DNA from: Candidatus Aenigmarchaeota archaeon CG_4_9_14_3_um_filter_37_18 | Lineage (GTDB): Archaea > Aenigmatarchaeota > Aenigmatarchaeia > CG10238-14 | DNA length: 20,307 nt | NCBI GenBank assembly: GCA_002789635.1 | Contig: PFTQ01000041.1 | Location: forward strand, 1 to 20,307 | Direction: 5' to 3' | Part shown: piece by piece, positions 13,338 to 20,307 of the stretch | Layout of the letters: every line of letters begins with the position of its first letter | Numbering within the stretch: the first letter of the stretch is position 1 | The notes under the pieces: generated by a model | The model's database searches: none | The model's input: only the letters and a program-made list of their open reading frames with translations | What the model was told of the DNA's origin: nothing | Translations under genes and position numbers: made by a program

Positions 13338-14333
13338 ATGGATGATAATCTTGTCATACTCGTTCCTACATACGAAGACTATGATATTAATGGCCCATAT
13401 CTTGGAGAAAGGATTTACGAAGAGCTTCAGAGATTAGGGAGAGATGATATTAAGCTTGTTTATGCAAAAGTAACCAGATTTGGGGATTCGTCCCAGAAGG
13501 TTGAGATTCAAGAAAGCATACGCGGAAAGGAAGTTTATGTTATTCATCCTATTTATACAGATGCGGCGCAGCATGCGATGATCGCAGCACAACTTGGCCA
13601 AGCGGCAAAAATGAGCGATGCCTCAAGAGTGATTCTATTTGATTTATATAACAGATATTTCCGCCAGGACAGAAGAACTGGAAGAGAACCTGTGACTTCA
13701 AGTTTAATTGCTAAATTATATGAAGATGCCGGCATAGATCATGTATTTACATTAGATGCTCATGTAGAACAAGTTCAAATGGCTTTTAGCTCTAAATGCC
13801 CAATTGAAACACTCCCAACCACAAAAATCATTGGGGATTATGTTAGAGATAATTATCCGCTTGAAAATTCAGCAGTATGTGCGCCAGATACAGGAGCGGT
13901 AAAGAGAGCCAGATCTCTCGCTAATTTATTAGGGTTGCCAATGGTCATTATACACAAGAAAAGAACAGGTGCTGATAAGTCAGAAGTTCTAGATCTTGTA
14001 GGGGATGTTGAAGGAAAAGTTGTGTATATAAGGGATGATGTGACTACTAGCTACACAACTTTAATAAACGCTGCAAGATCACTCAGAGAAAAAGGAGCAG
14101 GAGATATCTACGCATGTGTAACCCATTTAGACATCGATGATCAGGCTAAAAAGAGAGTAATGGAAAGCGATATTCATATAATAGGTACAAATACTGTTCC
14201 AATAGAGTTAACAGAAGAGGAAGAAGAGAAATTCGATATAATAGATATCGCCCCAATATTGGCATATATAATTCACTTGCGGACACAAGGAGAGTCAATA
14301 AGCAAATTTTTTGAAACAGGAAATAAGGATTAA
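13338..14333 (+). CDS. prs: Ribose-phosphate pyrophosphokinase (PRPP synthase)
   Basis: 331 residues, two phosphoribosyltransferase-like domains. It transfers pyrophosphate from ATP to ribose 5-phosphate, feeding nucleotide, His and Trp synthesis. Visible are the ATP loop YFRQDRRTGREPVTSSLIA (about 107-125), DHVFTLDAHVEQVQMAF with the catalytic His142 region, and the C-terminal THLDIDDQAKKRV with IGTNT. The PRPP/ribose-phosphate loop, normally DD-x-x-(D/S)-T-(A/G)-GT, reads DDVTTSYTT (233-241): the Asp pair is kept but the GT is replaced. This is unusual for the family. The long acidic run EEEEEKFD (293-300) is also atypical. Confidence 0.93.
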   Translation: MDDNLVILVPTYEDYDINGPYLGERIYEELQRLGRDDIKLVYAKVTRFGDSSQKVEIQESIRGKEVYVIHPIYTDAAQHAMIAAQLGQAAKMSDASRVILFDLYNRYFRQDRRTGREPVTSSLIAKLYEDAGIDHVFTLDAHVEQVQMAFSSKCPIETLPTTKIIGDYVRDNYPLENSAVCAPDTGAVKRARSLANLLGLPMVIIHKKRTGADKSEVLDLVGDVEGKVVYIRDDVTTSYTTLINAARSLREKGAGDIYACVTHLDIDDQAKKRVMESDIHIIGTNTVPIELTEEEEEKFDIIDIAPILAYIIHLRTQGESISKFFETGNKD

Positions 14334-14347
14334 CCCTTTTAAACTCT

Positions 14348-14377
14348 AACTCCTAACAATAATAAGTTCAAGGAGTT
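14348..14377 (+). promoter_or_regulatory. Inverted repeat that could mask the ribosome-binding site of the RNase gene
   Basis: AACTCCT (14348-14354) and AGGAGTT (14371-14377) are exact complements with a 16-nt loop. The second arm contains the Shine-Dalgarno AAGGAG (14370-14375) of the downstream beta-CASP gene, so folding would hide it. Confidence 0.45.
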
Positions 14378-14380
14378 GTT

Positions 14381-15649
14381 TTGTTGACAGAATTATCATT
14401 TTTAGGGGCATGCAATCAGGTCGGGTCTTCAGGTATTCTAGTTGATACTAGAACCGAGAAAATACTCATGGACTACGGGCTAAAACTCCAAGATAAACCC
14501 ATTCAATACCCCGAGGAAGTCGATATTCGATTAAATTCCGTGCTTCTTACCCATGCCCACTTAGACCACTCAGGAGCAATCCCTTATCTATTCCATCAAG
14601 GCCAGAAATGCCCTGTAATAGGCCAGGAGATATCAAGACCTCTATCAAAAATGCTTTGGCTTGATTCAATCAAGATTGCAAAGATGGAGGGGGAAAAATG
14701 CAAATTCAACAATAATGACGTTAAAATGGCAGTAAAAAAATACCAAGCGGTCAGCTACAGAAAGCCGTTCAAAATCGGAAGGGTTGCTGCCACAAGCTAT
14801 GATGCCGGCCATATACCAGGATCATCCATGTTTCTTCTTGAAATTAACGGAAAGAAAATCCTTTACACCGGGGATTTCAACACAGAAGACACCCGCCTGA
14901 TTGCTGGATGCGATTGGAATATACCTGAGCCTGACGTTTTAATAACAGAATCAACCTACGGAGGAAAGGAGCATCCTGACAGAGAACAGGAAGAAAGAAA
15001 GTTCATCCAGCTAGTCAAAGACACGCTTGCAAATGACGGCGTGATGATTGTTTCGTCTTTTGCCATTGCAAGATCGCAGGAGGCCTTATTGATCCTCGAC
15101 AGCTATGGCATTAAATCTCCTGTATATATCGACGGCATGACTCAGAAAGCGACTGAAATCATCAGCAATTATCCTCATCTTCAGAAAGAATACAACTCGG
15201 TTAACAATGCGATTACAAGGATGGGGGTTAAATTCGTCGAACATCCTGCCCAAAGAAAGAAGATAATTAAGAATCCTTGTGTTGTTGTCACTACCAGCGG
15301 CATGCTGTCTGGCGGAGCGGTTGTCTATTATCTGAAGAAGCTTCATGGCAGGGAAGACTGCTCGCTTGCATTGACAGGATTCCAGGTCCCAGATACAGAA
15401 GGCGACAGGCTGCTTAAGACCGGCAGGTATGTTCATGATGATGTTGATGTCAGGGTTGATATGAATGTTGAGAAATTCGACTTCAGCGCTCATGCTTCTG
15501 ATACAGACCTTGTTAATTTTATCGGAAAGGTGAACGCTAAGAAAGTTTTTTGTATACACGGGGACAACACTAAAGGCTTTGCCGAGGAATTAAGGTCTCA
15601 TGGAATAGATGCTGAAGCCCCCTCCAGAGGGGATAATTATAGGGTTTGA
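14381..15649 (+). CDS. Beta-CASP metallo-beta-lactamase RNase (aCPSF2/RNase J-like)
   Basis: 422 residues. Metal site motif THAHLDH (57-63), YTGDF with D165 (162-166), a beta-CASP domain from about 185, and C-terminal motifs FSAHAS (H371) and CIHGD (H393). It lacks the two N-terminal KH domains of aCPSF1, so it belongs with the shorter archaeal aCPSF2-type proteins, which act as endo- and/or 5' to 3' exonucleases in RNA processing and decay. No ATG is available: TTG at 14381 or 14384 follows AAGGAG at 5 or 8 nt. It lies 47 nt after prs and may be cotranscribed with it. Confidence 0.92.
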   Translation: MLTELSFLGACNQVGSSGILVDTRTEKILMDYGLKLQDKPIQYPEEVDIRLNSVLLTHAHLDHSGAIPYLFHQGQKCPVIGQEISRPLSKMLWLDSIKIAKMEGEKCKFNNNDVKMAVKKYQAVSYRKPFKIGRVAATSYDAGHIPGSSMFLLEINGKKILYTGDFNTEDTRLIAGCDWNIPEPDVLITESTYGGKEHPDREQEERKFIQLVKDTLANDGVMIVSSFAIARSQEALLILDSYGIKSPVYIDGMTQKATEIISNYPHLQKEYNSVNNAITRMGVKFVEHPAQRKKIIKNPCVVVTTSGMLSGGAVVYYLKKLHGREDCSLALTGFQVPDTEGDRLLKTGRYVHDDVDVRVDMNVEKFDFSAHASDTDLVNFIGKVNAKKVFCIHGDNTKGFAEELRSHGIDAEAPSRGDNYRV

Positions 15650-15665
15650 AGCCCTGGGATAAGAG

Positions 15666-15959
15666 TCAGCCGACAATCTCCTCAGCCAGTTTTAACTCAG
15701 TTTCCTTTTTTCTATCTGTCAGCTTATTCCCTTTAATCCACTTTAGGAATGTCAACAATGAGAATAATAATGCCCATACTAGCAGCCAAAAGCCTCTGAA
15801 ATATTCTTCCACACCAAATATCGATATTGATGACAGTGGCTTAAGAATGAAAAATACGGCCGCGCCAACAGCTATTGAGACAGCAAAACCAATTACATAC
15901 GAGATATTAACTTCTTTCAATTCTTTTTCAAGAAGCTCTTTCTGTTTCTGTGTTATCAT
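15666..15959 (-). CDS. Small two-helix membrane protein, 97 aa
   Basis: From ATG 15959 the product starts with a charged helix (TQKQKELLEKELKEVN), then a hydrophobic segment SYVIGFAVSIAVGAAVFFIL (about 18-37), a short loop (KPLSSISIFGVEEYF), a second hydrophobic segment (WLLVWALLFSLLTFLKWI, about 55-72) and a charged tail. The frame is open further upstream, but a TATA box about 22 nt before 15959 and the protein's character favour this start. There is no recognised family. It is convergent with the RNase gene and divergent from the 93-aa gene. Confidence 0.7.
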   Translation of the reverse strand: MITQKQKELLEKELKEVNISYVIGFAVSIAVGAAVFFILKPLSSISIFGVEEYFRGFWLLVWALLFSLLTFLKWIKGNKLTDRKKETELKLAEEIVG

Positions 15960-15976
15960 AATAATTATTGGGGTTA

Positions 15977-15984
15977 TTATAAAT
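15977..15984 (-). promoter_or_regulatory. TATA box of the two-helix membrane protein
   Basis: ATTTATAA on the minus strand, centred about 21 nt before ATG 15959, suggesting a leaderless start. Confidence 0.45.
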
Positions 15985-16041
15985 TTAGTTTTTGGTTTGT
16001 TTTCTATATTACTACAAATAAGTGACAAAATATCCAAATCC

Positions 16042-16049
16042 TTATATAG
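16042..16049 (+). promoter_or_regulatory. TATA box of the 93-aa gene
   Basis: TTATATAG is centred 26 nt before ATG 16072, with no Shine-Dalgarno site in between: a clear leaderless arrangement. Confidence 0.55.
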
Positions 16050-16071
16050 CAGTACTACCTTATAGTGACAC

Positions 16072-16353
16072 ATGAAACTAGAACCGCGTGAAATAATTAA
16101 AACATGCACACCTCATTACCAGACATGGAAAGAGGAAGCTATAAGGGCTAAAGAGCCTGAAAAAATCAAGAGATTTTTGGAGAAGGCGTTCTTTTGGTCA
16201 GAGCTGCAGAATAACCTTATAGTCTTGTGGACAATTGAAAATACTATGGGGAACGATGAGAACATCAAGAAAAAAGTAGAAGACGCCCAGATCAACATTA
16301 ACAAAAAGATCATGGATTACGCCAATACTGTGATTAAAGATTTTGATGAGTAA
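16072..16353 (+). CDS. Hypothetical all-helical small protein, 93 aa
   Basis: Soluble, helical and charged. Visible helices are EAIRAKEPEKIKRFLEKAFF and a long C-terminal one (ENIKKKVEDAQININKKIMD). There is no Cys cluster and no membrane segment. I recognise no family. The start is supported by a TATA box at -26. It lies 33 nt upstream of rtcA on the same strand; the gap contains a tandem TTTCTTTTAC repeat (16355-16374) which may be a U-rich terminator. Confidence 0.75.
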   Translation: MKLEPREIIKTCTPHYQTWKEEAIRAKEPEKIKRFLEKAFFWSELQNNLIVLWTIENTMGNDENIKKKVEDAQININKKIMDYANTVIKDFDE

Positions 16354-16386
16354 GTTTCTTTTACTTTCTTTTACTAATTATTATTC

Positions 16387-17415
16387 ATGATAGAAATAGA
16401 CGGATCGATAGGCGGAGGCCAAATCCTAAGGACTGTAATAGGGCTTTCAGCGCTTACACAAGAGCCTGTTAAAATTACTAATATCAGGACAAATAGGCCT
16501 GGAACAAAGCCTGGCTTGCAGCCTCAGCATCTAACTGGTGTAAAAACGATTGGCAAGTTCTGTGATGCATTTATTTCTGGCATGGAGCAGGGCTCGACAA
16601 TGCTTCAATTTACCCCAAGAAAACTGGGAGCCGCCTCAACAAAAATAGATATAGGGACTGCCGGGAGCGTTGCTCTTTTGCTTCAAGCGATCACTCCAAT
16701 GCTTATTTTCTCTAAAAAACCTATTTCCCTTGAGATTATAGGGGGAACAGAGGTTAATTGGTCTCCTACCGTCCAATACTATAAAAATGTGGCTTTTCCA
16801 TTGCTTAGAAGTATGGGAGCTCAAATAGATCTAGAAATCTTAAAGCACGGCTATTACCCAAAAGGCGGGGGTGTTATCAGAGTTGACTCCAATCCCATCA
16901 AACGGCTTAAGCCATGGAATTGCATGAATAGAGGCGAGGTCAAGGGGCTGTATATTGATTCCGCATGCGGCAGCCTTCCTAAGGATGTTGCAAAAAGGCA
17001 GGGGGAAAGCGCTATAAGGACGCTTCAGTACCATTACCCTAAAGCAAAAATTTTCATGACTTTTAAGAATTCTGAGAGTTTGTCGCCAGGATCCAGCTGC
17101 ACCTGCTATGCTGCCTGTGAAAATTCTATCCTTGGCTCATCTTCTCTTGGAGAACGGGGGTTAAAGGCCGAATTAGTGGGACAAAACGCAGCAGAAGAGC
17201 TGGTGCATTCGCTCGAAAGAGGAGCTTGCTTGGATAAGTATATGGCTGACCAGATACTGCCTTTCCTTGCTTTAGCGAGAGGGGAATCTAATGTCAGTAT
17301 AGAGGGGGCAACAGACCATGTTGTCACTAATATTCATGCAATCGAGAAGATGCTGCCTGTTAAATTCAAGGTCAGAAACAAAGAAATCAGCGTAAAAGGA
17401 GTTGGATGGGAGTAG
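16387..17415 (+). CDS. rtcA: RNA 3'-terminal phosphate cyclase
   Basis: 342 residues. It converts RNA 3'-phosphates to 2',3'-cyclic phosphates through an adenylylated histidine. Diagnostic parts: MIEIDGSIGGGQILRT at the N-terminus, TNRPGTKPGLQPQHL (about 35-49), DIGTAGSVALLLQA (88-101), GGTEVNWSPTVQYY and YYPKGGGVIRV (about 156-166). The nucleophile is probably His311 (ATDHVVTN), matching His309 of the bacterial enzyme. The gene starts with ATG 16387 and is followed after 6 nt by the next ORF, so a three-gene unit is likely. Confidence 0.96.
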   Translation: MIEIDGSIGGGQILRTVIGLSALTQEPVKITNIRTNRPGTKPGLQPQHLTGVKTIGKFCDAFISGMEQGSTMLQFTPRKLGAASTKIDIGTAGSVALLLQAITPMLIFSKKPISLEIIGGTEVNWSPTVQYYKNVAFPLLRSMGAQIDLEILKHGYYPKGGGVIRVDSNPIKRLKPWNCMNRGEVKGLYIDSACGSLPKDVAKRQGESAIRTLQYHYPKAKIFMTFKNSESLSPGSSCTCYAACENSILGSSSLGERGLKAELVGQNAAEELVHSLERGACLDKYMADQILPFLALARGESNVSIEGATDHVVTNIHAIEKMLPVKFKVRNKEISVKGVGWE

Positions 17416-17421
17416 TCAGGG

Positions 17422-17661
17422 ATGAGATTAGTAATTGAAGGGGCTATATCAAAAATAGTCACCGGATATTTTATAGGGCAGCCAGACAGACCAATATATT
17501 ATCAAATTTTAGGTATAAATGGAAACCCCAATTACCAAGAATTGATTCATTTTGGTCCAAGGGTTATTGATCATGGGGATCATGTCCATGCGTATACTTT
17601 GGGTGAAGCATTAGGCTATAGAAGAGCAATATTTGTAAGAAGAATTAATAATAGCAATTGA
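17422..17661 (+). CDS. Hypothetical small protein after rtcA, 79 aa
   Basis: Starts 6 nt after the rtcA stop, so probably cotranscribed. The product is beta-rich with conserved-looking turns: VIEGAISKIVTGYFIG, PDRPIYYQILGING, and a His-rich segment VIDHGDHVHAYTLGEALGYRR (three His and two Asp, a possible metal site). No transmembrane helix. It could be an OB-like fold, but I do not recognise a family. Confidence 0.75.
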   Translation: MRLVIEGAISKIVTGYFIGQPDRPIYYQILGINGNPNYQELIHFGPRVIDHGDHVHAYTLGEALGYRRAIFVRRINNSN

Positions 17662-17672
17662 CTGGTGAGATC

Positions 17673-17930
17673 ATGAATAAGATAATAATTTTACTCGTGG
17701 TTTTCTTGGTCTTAACACTCGTTGCAGGAATGCATATCTACCAATCATTTAAGAGGCTGTCTGAACTTCCTGAGAGATTGTCTGCCTTGAACGAAAAATT
17801 GCCTGAAGGCTTTTGGCTGGATTTTGGCATGGTTTACTATTATTCCCCTGTTAAGATGATTATTTTGGCTTGTGCTATTTATTCTGCTTGTTTCTTTTTG
17901 GTGGATTATGTTTGGAAGAGATTTAGATAG
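17673..17930 (+). CDS. Small membrane protein, 85 aa
   Basis: ATG 17673 is preceded by GGTGAG at good spacing; an in-frame TTG at 17658 overlaps the previous gene but lacks a site. The N-terminal hydrophobic helix is IIILLVVFLVLTLVAGM (about 4-21), the extramembrane linker has an amphipathic run (FKRLSELPERLSALNEKL), and the second hydrophobic helix is MIILACAIYSACFFLVDYV (about 61-79), with a basic end. Function unknown. Confidence 0.72.
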   Translation: MNKIIILLVVFLVLTLVAGMHIYQSFKRLSELPERLSALNEKLPEGFWLDFGMVYYYSPVKMIILACAIYSACFFLVDYVWKRFR

Positions 17931-18045
17931 ATATAAAGTGTTGCATACAATTTTCATTAAGAAAACTGATTAATCGCAAAAATTGTCTTTTTTGTGTTAT
18001 TGATTAATTATTTATAGTTTTGATTGTATATTTTTAATAGATTAA

Positions 18046-18546
18046 ATGTTTCAAATACTTAAAAAAAGTTTATATGGAGCAGCAATACTTTTGTCTATAT
18101 CAAATCCGATTCAAGCTATTGCCGCGAACAAACCTGTTTCATCTTTTCCAGCTTTACCAGCTGGTCAGCAAACTCCTCTTGTAGATGGAGATTATTGTTC
18201 TGAAGGACAGGTTGGTGTAAGAAAAGAATGTTATACTTATGATGGAAGAACACATGGAACATGTGAATGTATGTACATTTGTGATGGACCAGTGGTAGGC
18301 GGAGGGGCTCTACCTGGTGGCACTCTATTACCGATTTATGAATGGAAAATGATAATAGCAGATAGAGCACAGAGAAAGGCAAAAACTACATACAGTTTTG
18401 TAACTGGTGCTCATTGGGTCACTCATGGCGGTGGTATAGGTGAAGTATGTGAAGGAACACATGACAAATATGTAAATGGTGTATATGCAGGGTATGAAAC
18501 CGTGACTTTACCTGATTGGAAATGTCTTTTCAAGAGAAGACAGTAA
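18046..18546 (+). CDS. Secreted cysteine-rich protein
   Basis: 166 residues with a clear Sec signal peptide: basic start (MFQILKKSLYG), hydrophobic core (AAILLSISNPIQAIA) and an A-x-A type cleavage site near residue 27. The mature part has seven Cys (51, 62, 73, 75, 79, 135, 160), five of them clustered in GDYCSEG...CEC...CD, suggesting a disulfide-stabilised module. Later motifs GAHWVTHGGGIGE and a C-terminal basic tail (KCLFKRRQ) are visible. I know no matching family. A TATA-like TATTTATAG lies about 33 nt upstream. It may act at the cell surface or on a partner cell. Confidence 0.7.
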   Translation: MFQILKKSLYGAAILLSISNPIQAIAANKPVSSFPALPAGQQTPLVDGDYCSEGQVGVRKECYTYDGRTHGTCECMYICDGPVVGGGALPGGTLLPIYEWKMIIADRAQRKAKTTYSFVTGAHWVTHGGGIGEVCEGTHDKYVNGVYAGYETVTLPDWKCLFKRRQ

Positions 18547-18569
18547 TAATCCCAAGATAGATAACATAT

Positions 18570-18628
18570 CTCCGCTTTCATCAGGATCATACTTGCTCAA
18601 AGCAACAGTTGCACCAACCTGCAGGCTT
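18570..18628. repeat. 59-bp partial copy of the neighbouring aminotransferase gene
   Basis: Matches 19010-19068 at 56 of 59 bases in the same orientation. On the minus strand it encodes SLQVGATVALSKYDPDESG, corresponding to residues 262-280 of the class III PLP enzyme next door, just after its PLP lysine. All three differences change amino acids. It lies 7 bp past that gene's stop. Confidence 0.85.
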
Positions 18629-18635
18629 CATTAAT

Positions 18636-19850
18636 TTAGCATCTTTTAAGGCAAAACTCAATAACATCCAATCCCTGGCCAATTTCATCCTTATTAATTA
18701 TCAATGGAGGAGCAATCCTGAGTGTTTTGACGCCGCATCCCATAGTCAACAAGCCGCATCTGAAAGCATTTAATTCAACAAGATCCCTGTACTTCTTCGA
18801 GAAGAACTCCATTCCAATCATCAGCCCTATTCCGCGGATATCAGATATCTTTGTCGGGTATTTCTCTTTCAGTTCATTCAGCTTCTTCATAGTGTATTTT
18901 CCCACAATCTCAGCGTTCTTCAACAGTTTCTCTTTTTCAATCACTTCAATCATCTTCAGCCCGACAGCCATATCTATGCGATGCCCGCCTCCCCATGTAG
19001 ATGACACTGCTCCGCTTTCATTAGGATCATACTTGTTCGAAGCAACAGTTGCACCAACCTGCAGGCTTTTAGCCGAAGTCATAATATCCGGAGTAATCCC
19101 GTAATGTTGAAAAGACCACCACTTGCCAGTCCTGCCTAATCCAGACTGAATCTCATCTATGATCAATGGGAAACCATATTTTTTGCTGACCTTACTTACC
19201 GTTTTTATGAACTTCCTACCAGCAGGCCGATATCCTCCTTCACCCTGAACACACTCAACAAGCAGAAAAGCAGGAGCGGACTCGCGCTGAATCAGCTTCT
19301 CAAGCTGGCCAATATTAAGGTCGTCGTCTGACACACAGAACTCAATCATCTCGTGGTTTATCTCAGGGTAGTTCCTTTTCTGCACGGCTTTGCTGTCTGT
19401 GAAAGTCAACGCCCCAAGCGTCCTTCCATGGAAACCCCTAGAGCACCCCACACCAGGAAGAGGGCCTTTCTTTCGAAAAGCAAATTTCATTGCATTCTCA
19501 ACAGCCTCAGCTCCAGAGTTGGAGAAGAATACTTTTTTTAGGTGTCTTGGAGTTATCTTAATTAGTTTTTCCGCGAGGCCAGCCTGCTCTTGGGTGTAAA
19601 AATCCTGGCCAGCGATCTTATGAGCCCCCACTTCAGAATACTCCTCTAATACTTTCATTATCTCCGGATGGCCATACCCTAAGTTGCAGCTAGACACATT
19701 AGAATTGAAGTCAAGATACCATTTGTTGTCGAGGTCTTGCAGATAACATCCTTTGCCTGTCTTGATGGTTAGCGGATAAGCAAACGTGCTTTTGACGCAA
19801 TACTTCTGGGTTTTCTTGATCACTTCTTGGGATTTGGATGATGATCTCAT
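18636..19850 (-). CDS. Class III PLP-dependent aminotransferase (or related amino-acid racemase)
   Basis: 404 residues, full length for the family. Visible landmarks: NVSSCNLGYGHPEI near the N-terminus, SNSGAEAVENAMK (110-122) for PLP phosphate binding, GFHGRTLGALTFT (139-151), IIDEIQSGLGRTG with D232 contacting the PLP ring, and Lys261 (MTSAKSLQ) as the Schiff-base lysine. STWGGGHRID and GIGLMIGMEF follow. The class includes acetylornithine, GABA and lysine aminotransferases and archaeal broad-specificity amino-acid racemases; the exact substrate cannot be told here. Start ATG 19850; no clear TATA box found. Confidence 0.92.
   Translation of the reverse strand: MRSSSKSQEVIKKTQKYCVKSTFAYPLTIKTGKGCYLQDLDNKWYLDFNSNVSSCNLGYGHPEIMKVLEEYSEVGAHKIAGQDFYTQEQAGLAEKLIKITPRHLKKVFFSNSGAEAVENAMKFAFRKKGPLPGVGCSRGFHGRTLGALTFTDSKAVQKRNYPEINHEMIEFCVSDDDLNIGQLEKLIQRESAPAFLLVECVQGEGGYRPAGRKFIKTVSKVSKKYGFPLIIDEIQSGLGRTGKWWSFQHYGITPDIMTSAKSLQVGATVASNKYDPNESGAVSSTWGGGHRIDMAVGLKMIEVIEKEKLLKNAEIVGKYTMKKLNELKEKYPTKISDIRGIGLMIGMEFFSKKYRDLVELNAFRCGLLTMGCGVKTLRIAPPLIINKDEIGQGLDVIEFCLKRC
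19010..19068. repeat. Intragenic counterpart of the 59-bp duplication
   Basis: This is the functional copy, inside the aminotransferase gene. Recombination between it and 18570-18628 would delete 440 bp including the gene's 3' end. Confidence 0.85.
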
Positions 19851-19915
19851 GATTAATCTTTTGGTTTATTGGAAGAAAAAGTTAATGATTATGCTCATTG
19901 TAAAAATTACAGTGA

Positions 19916-20112
19916 ATGGTCACAATTCTTTTTAAACTAAGTTATCATATTAATAAATGGACAAAGAAAACGGCAAGGGAGGAAATAGAAAAGTATCTTG
20001 GGCATAAAAAAAGAGAAGGTTTTGATAGAAAAACGTAATTGATGACCTAAAGATAGAGCCTGAGATTGTGATCAAGGGATTAAAATGGCACATAAAGGAA
20101 AAGCTGGTATAA
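19916..20112 (+). CDS. Small protein, probably one gene split by a 1-base frameshift
   Basis: ATG 19916 opens a 40-codon frame ending at TAA 20036 with the sequence AREEIEKYLGHKKREGFDRK. The next frame, open from 20029 to TAA 20110, continues convincingly as NVIDDLKIEPEIVIKGLKWH then IKEKLV but has no start codon of its own. Adding one A to the A5 run at 20029-20033 joins them into a protein of about 65 residues. The second part looks like a small helix-turn-helix-type segment, but I cannot name a family. It overlaps the following 41-aa ORF by 28 nt. Confidence 0.4.
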
Positions 20113-20210
20113 CAAGTTTTATTGAAAAATTTGAGGTTGATCTAAAGTCAGATATGAAGAACTGGCACGAAGTTAAGAAAGAATTACTGGCAAATCTCCT
20201 GTCAAATTAA
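20085..20210 (+). CDS. Small ORF, 41 aa
   Basis: ATG 20085 is preceded by AAGGG (20074-20078) at 6 nt, a good ribosome-binding site. The product is MAHKGKAGITSFIEKFEVDL followed by a helical, acidic/basic tail ending LLANLLSN. Together with the overlapping upstream ORF it forms a compact two-gene unit, like a small toxin-antitoxin or regulator pair, though nothing in the sequence proves that. Its stop overlaps the stop of the convergent membrane-protein gene. Confidence 0.5.
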   Translation: MAHKGKAGITSFIEKFEVDLKSDMKNWHEVKKELLANLLSN

Positions 20211-20307
20211 AACATCGAGAACAAACCTTTGAATATAATAACCACTCCCAAAAGAGCAAGTAGAGGAAAAGATCCGCCTCCATACATAACCAACAACCCT
20301 ACCCCTG
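20207..20307 (-). CDS. C-terminal end of a membrane protein (cut by right edge)
   Basis: The last 33 codons of a minus-strand gene: GVGLLVMYGGG, then a hydrophobic helix FPLLALLGVVIIFKGLF and SMF before TAA at 20207-20209. It is clearly a transmembrane segment at the C-terminus. The family cannot be told from this fragment. Confidence 0.55.
   Translation of the reverse strand, partial: GVGLLVMYGGGSFPLLALLGVVIIFKGLFSMF

Noticed and set aside
15646..16065. Plus-strand 139-codon frame
   Set aside because: Antisense to a convincing two-helix membrane protein with its own TATA box; Ser/Ile-rich shadow composition.
1..20307. CRISPR array, transposase, integrase or known defence operon
   Set aside because: No regularly spaced repeats and no recognisable transposase, integrase, Cas, restriction or phage genes; the only defence-like items are the two toxin-antitoxin-type pairs.

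Overview
The window reads as archaeal DNA, most likely from a small-genome DPANN-type lineage. That placement is an inference; no 16S gene is present. The support is: the archaeal gene order rpl18e-rpl13-rps9-rpoN-rpoK; archaeal/eukaryal-type TyrRS, RtcA and a beta-CASP nuclease; two tRNA genes with introns after position 37 that fold into bulge-helix-bulge motifs; a C1-G72 tRNA-Tyr; TATA boxes about 26 nt upstream of leaderless starts; and tight packing of short genes with 4-nt overlaps.

Layout. 1-326 is the tail of a DUF192 protein. 327-2334 is a loose, gene-poor accessory stretch with dispersed GC-rich repeats, doubtful minus-strand ORFs, an intron-containing tRNA-Arg(TCG), and a receiver-domain gene broken by a perfect 17-bp tandem duplication. 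2335-4035 is the ribosomal protein/RNA polymerase operon. 4111-5716 (minus) is a translationally coupled set: Doc-like toxin, an unannotated 47-aa ORF, then tyrS. 5810-9448 (minus) is a six-gene operon starting 24 nt after an intron-containing tRNA-Tyr: an Sm/SH3-like small protein, an unrecognised Rossmann-like protein (frameshifted near its start), an aspartate-type racemase, a YbaK aminoacyl-tRNA deacylase, a TPR protein and a SEC-C protein.

9686-10983 holds a winged-helix gene whose start is disrupted and a RHH/PIN toxin-antitoxin pair flanked by 20-bp direct repeats (19/20 identical). 11060-17930 is mostly housekeeping: a Trm11/TrmG10-like methyltransferase, an M29-type aminopeptidase, PRPP synthase, a beta-CASP RNase, RtcA and four small unknown proteins. 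18046-20307 carries a secreted Cys-rich protein, a class III PLP enzyme with a 59-bp copy of its own interior just past its stop, two small overlapping ORFs, and the tail of a membrane protein at the right edge.

Recurring themes are RNA metabolism (TyrRS, tRNA-Tyr, YbaK, RtcA, beta-CASP RNase, tRNA methyltransferase) and two toxin-antitoxin-like modules. Several accessory genes show single-base or short-duplication frameshifts while all core genes are intact. These are either real decay or sequence error, and raw reads would decide. I did not find a clearly new multi-gene defence system. The best candidates for novelty are the Doc-47aa-tyrS cassette and the tRNA-Tyr-linked operon.
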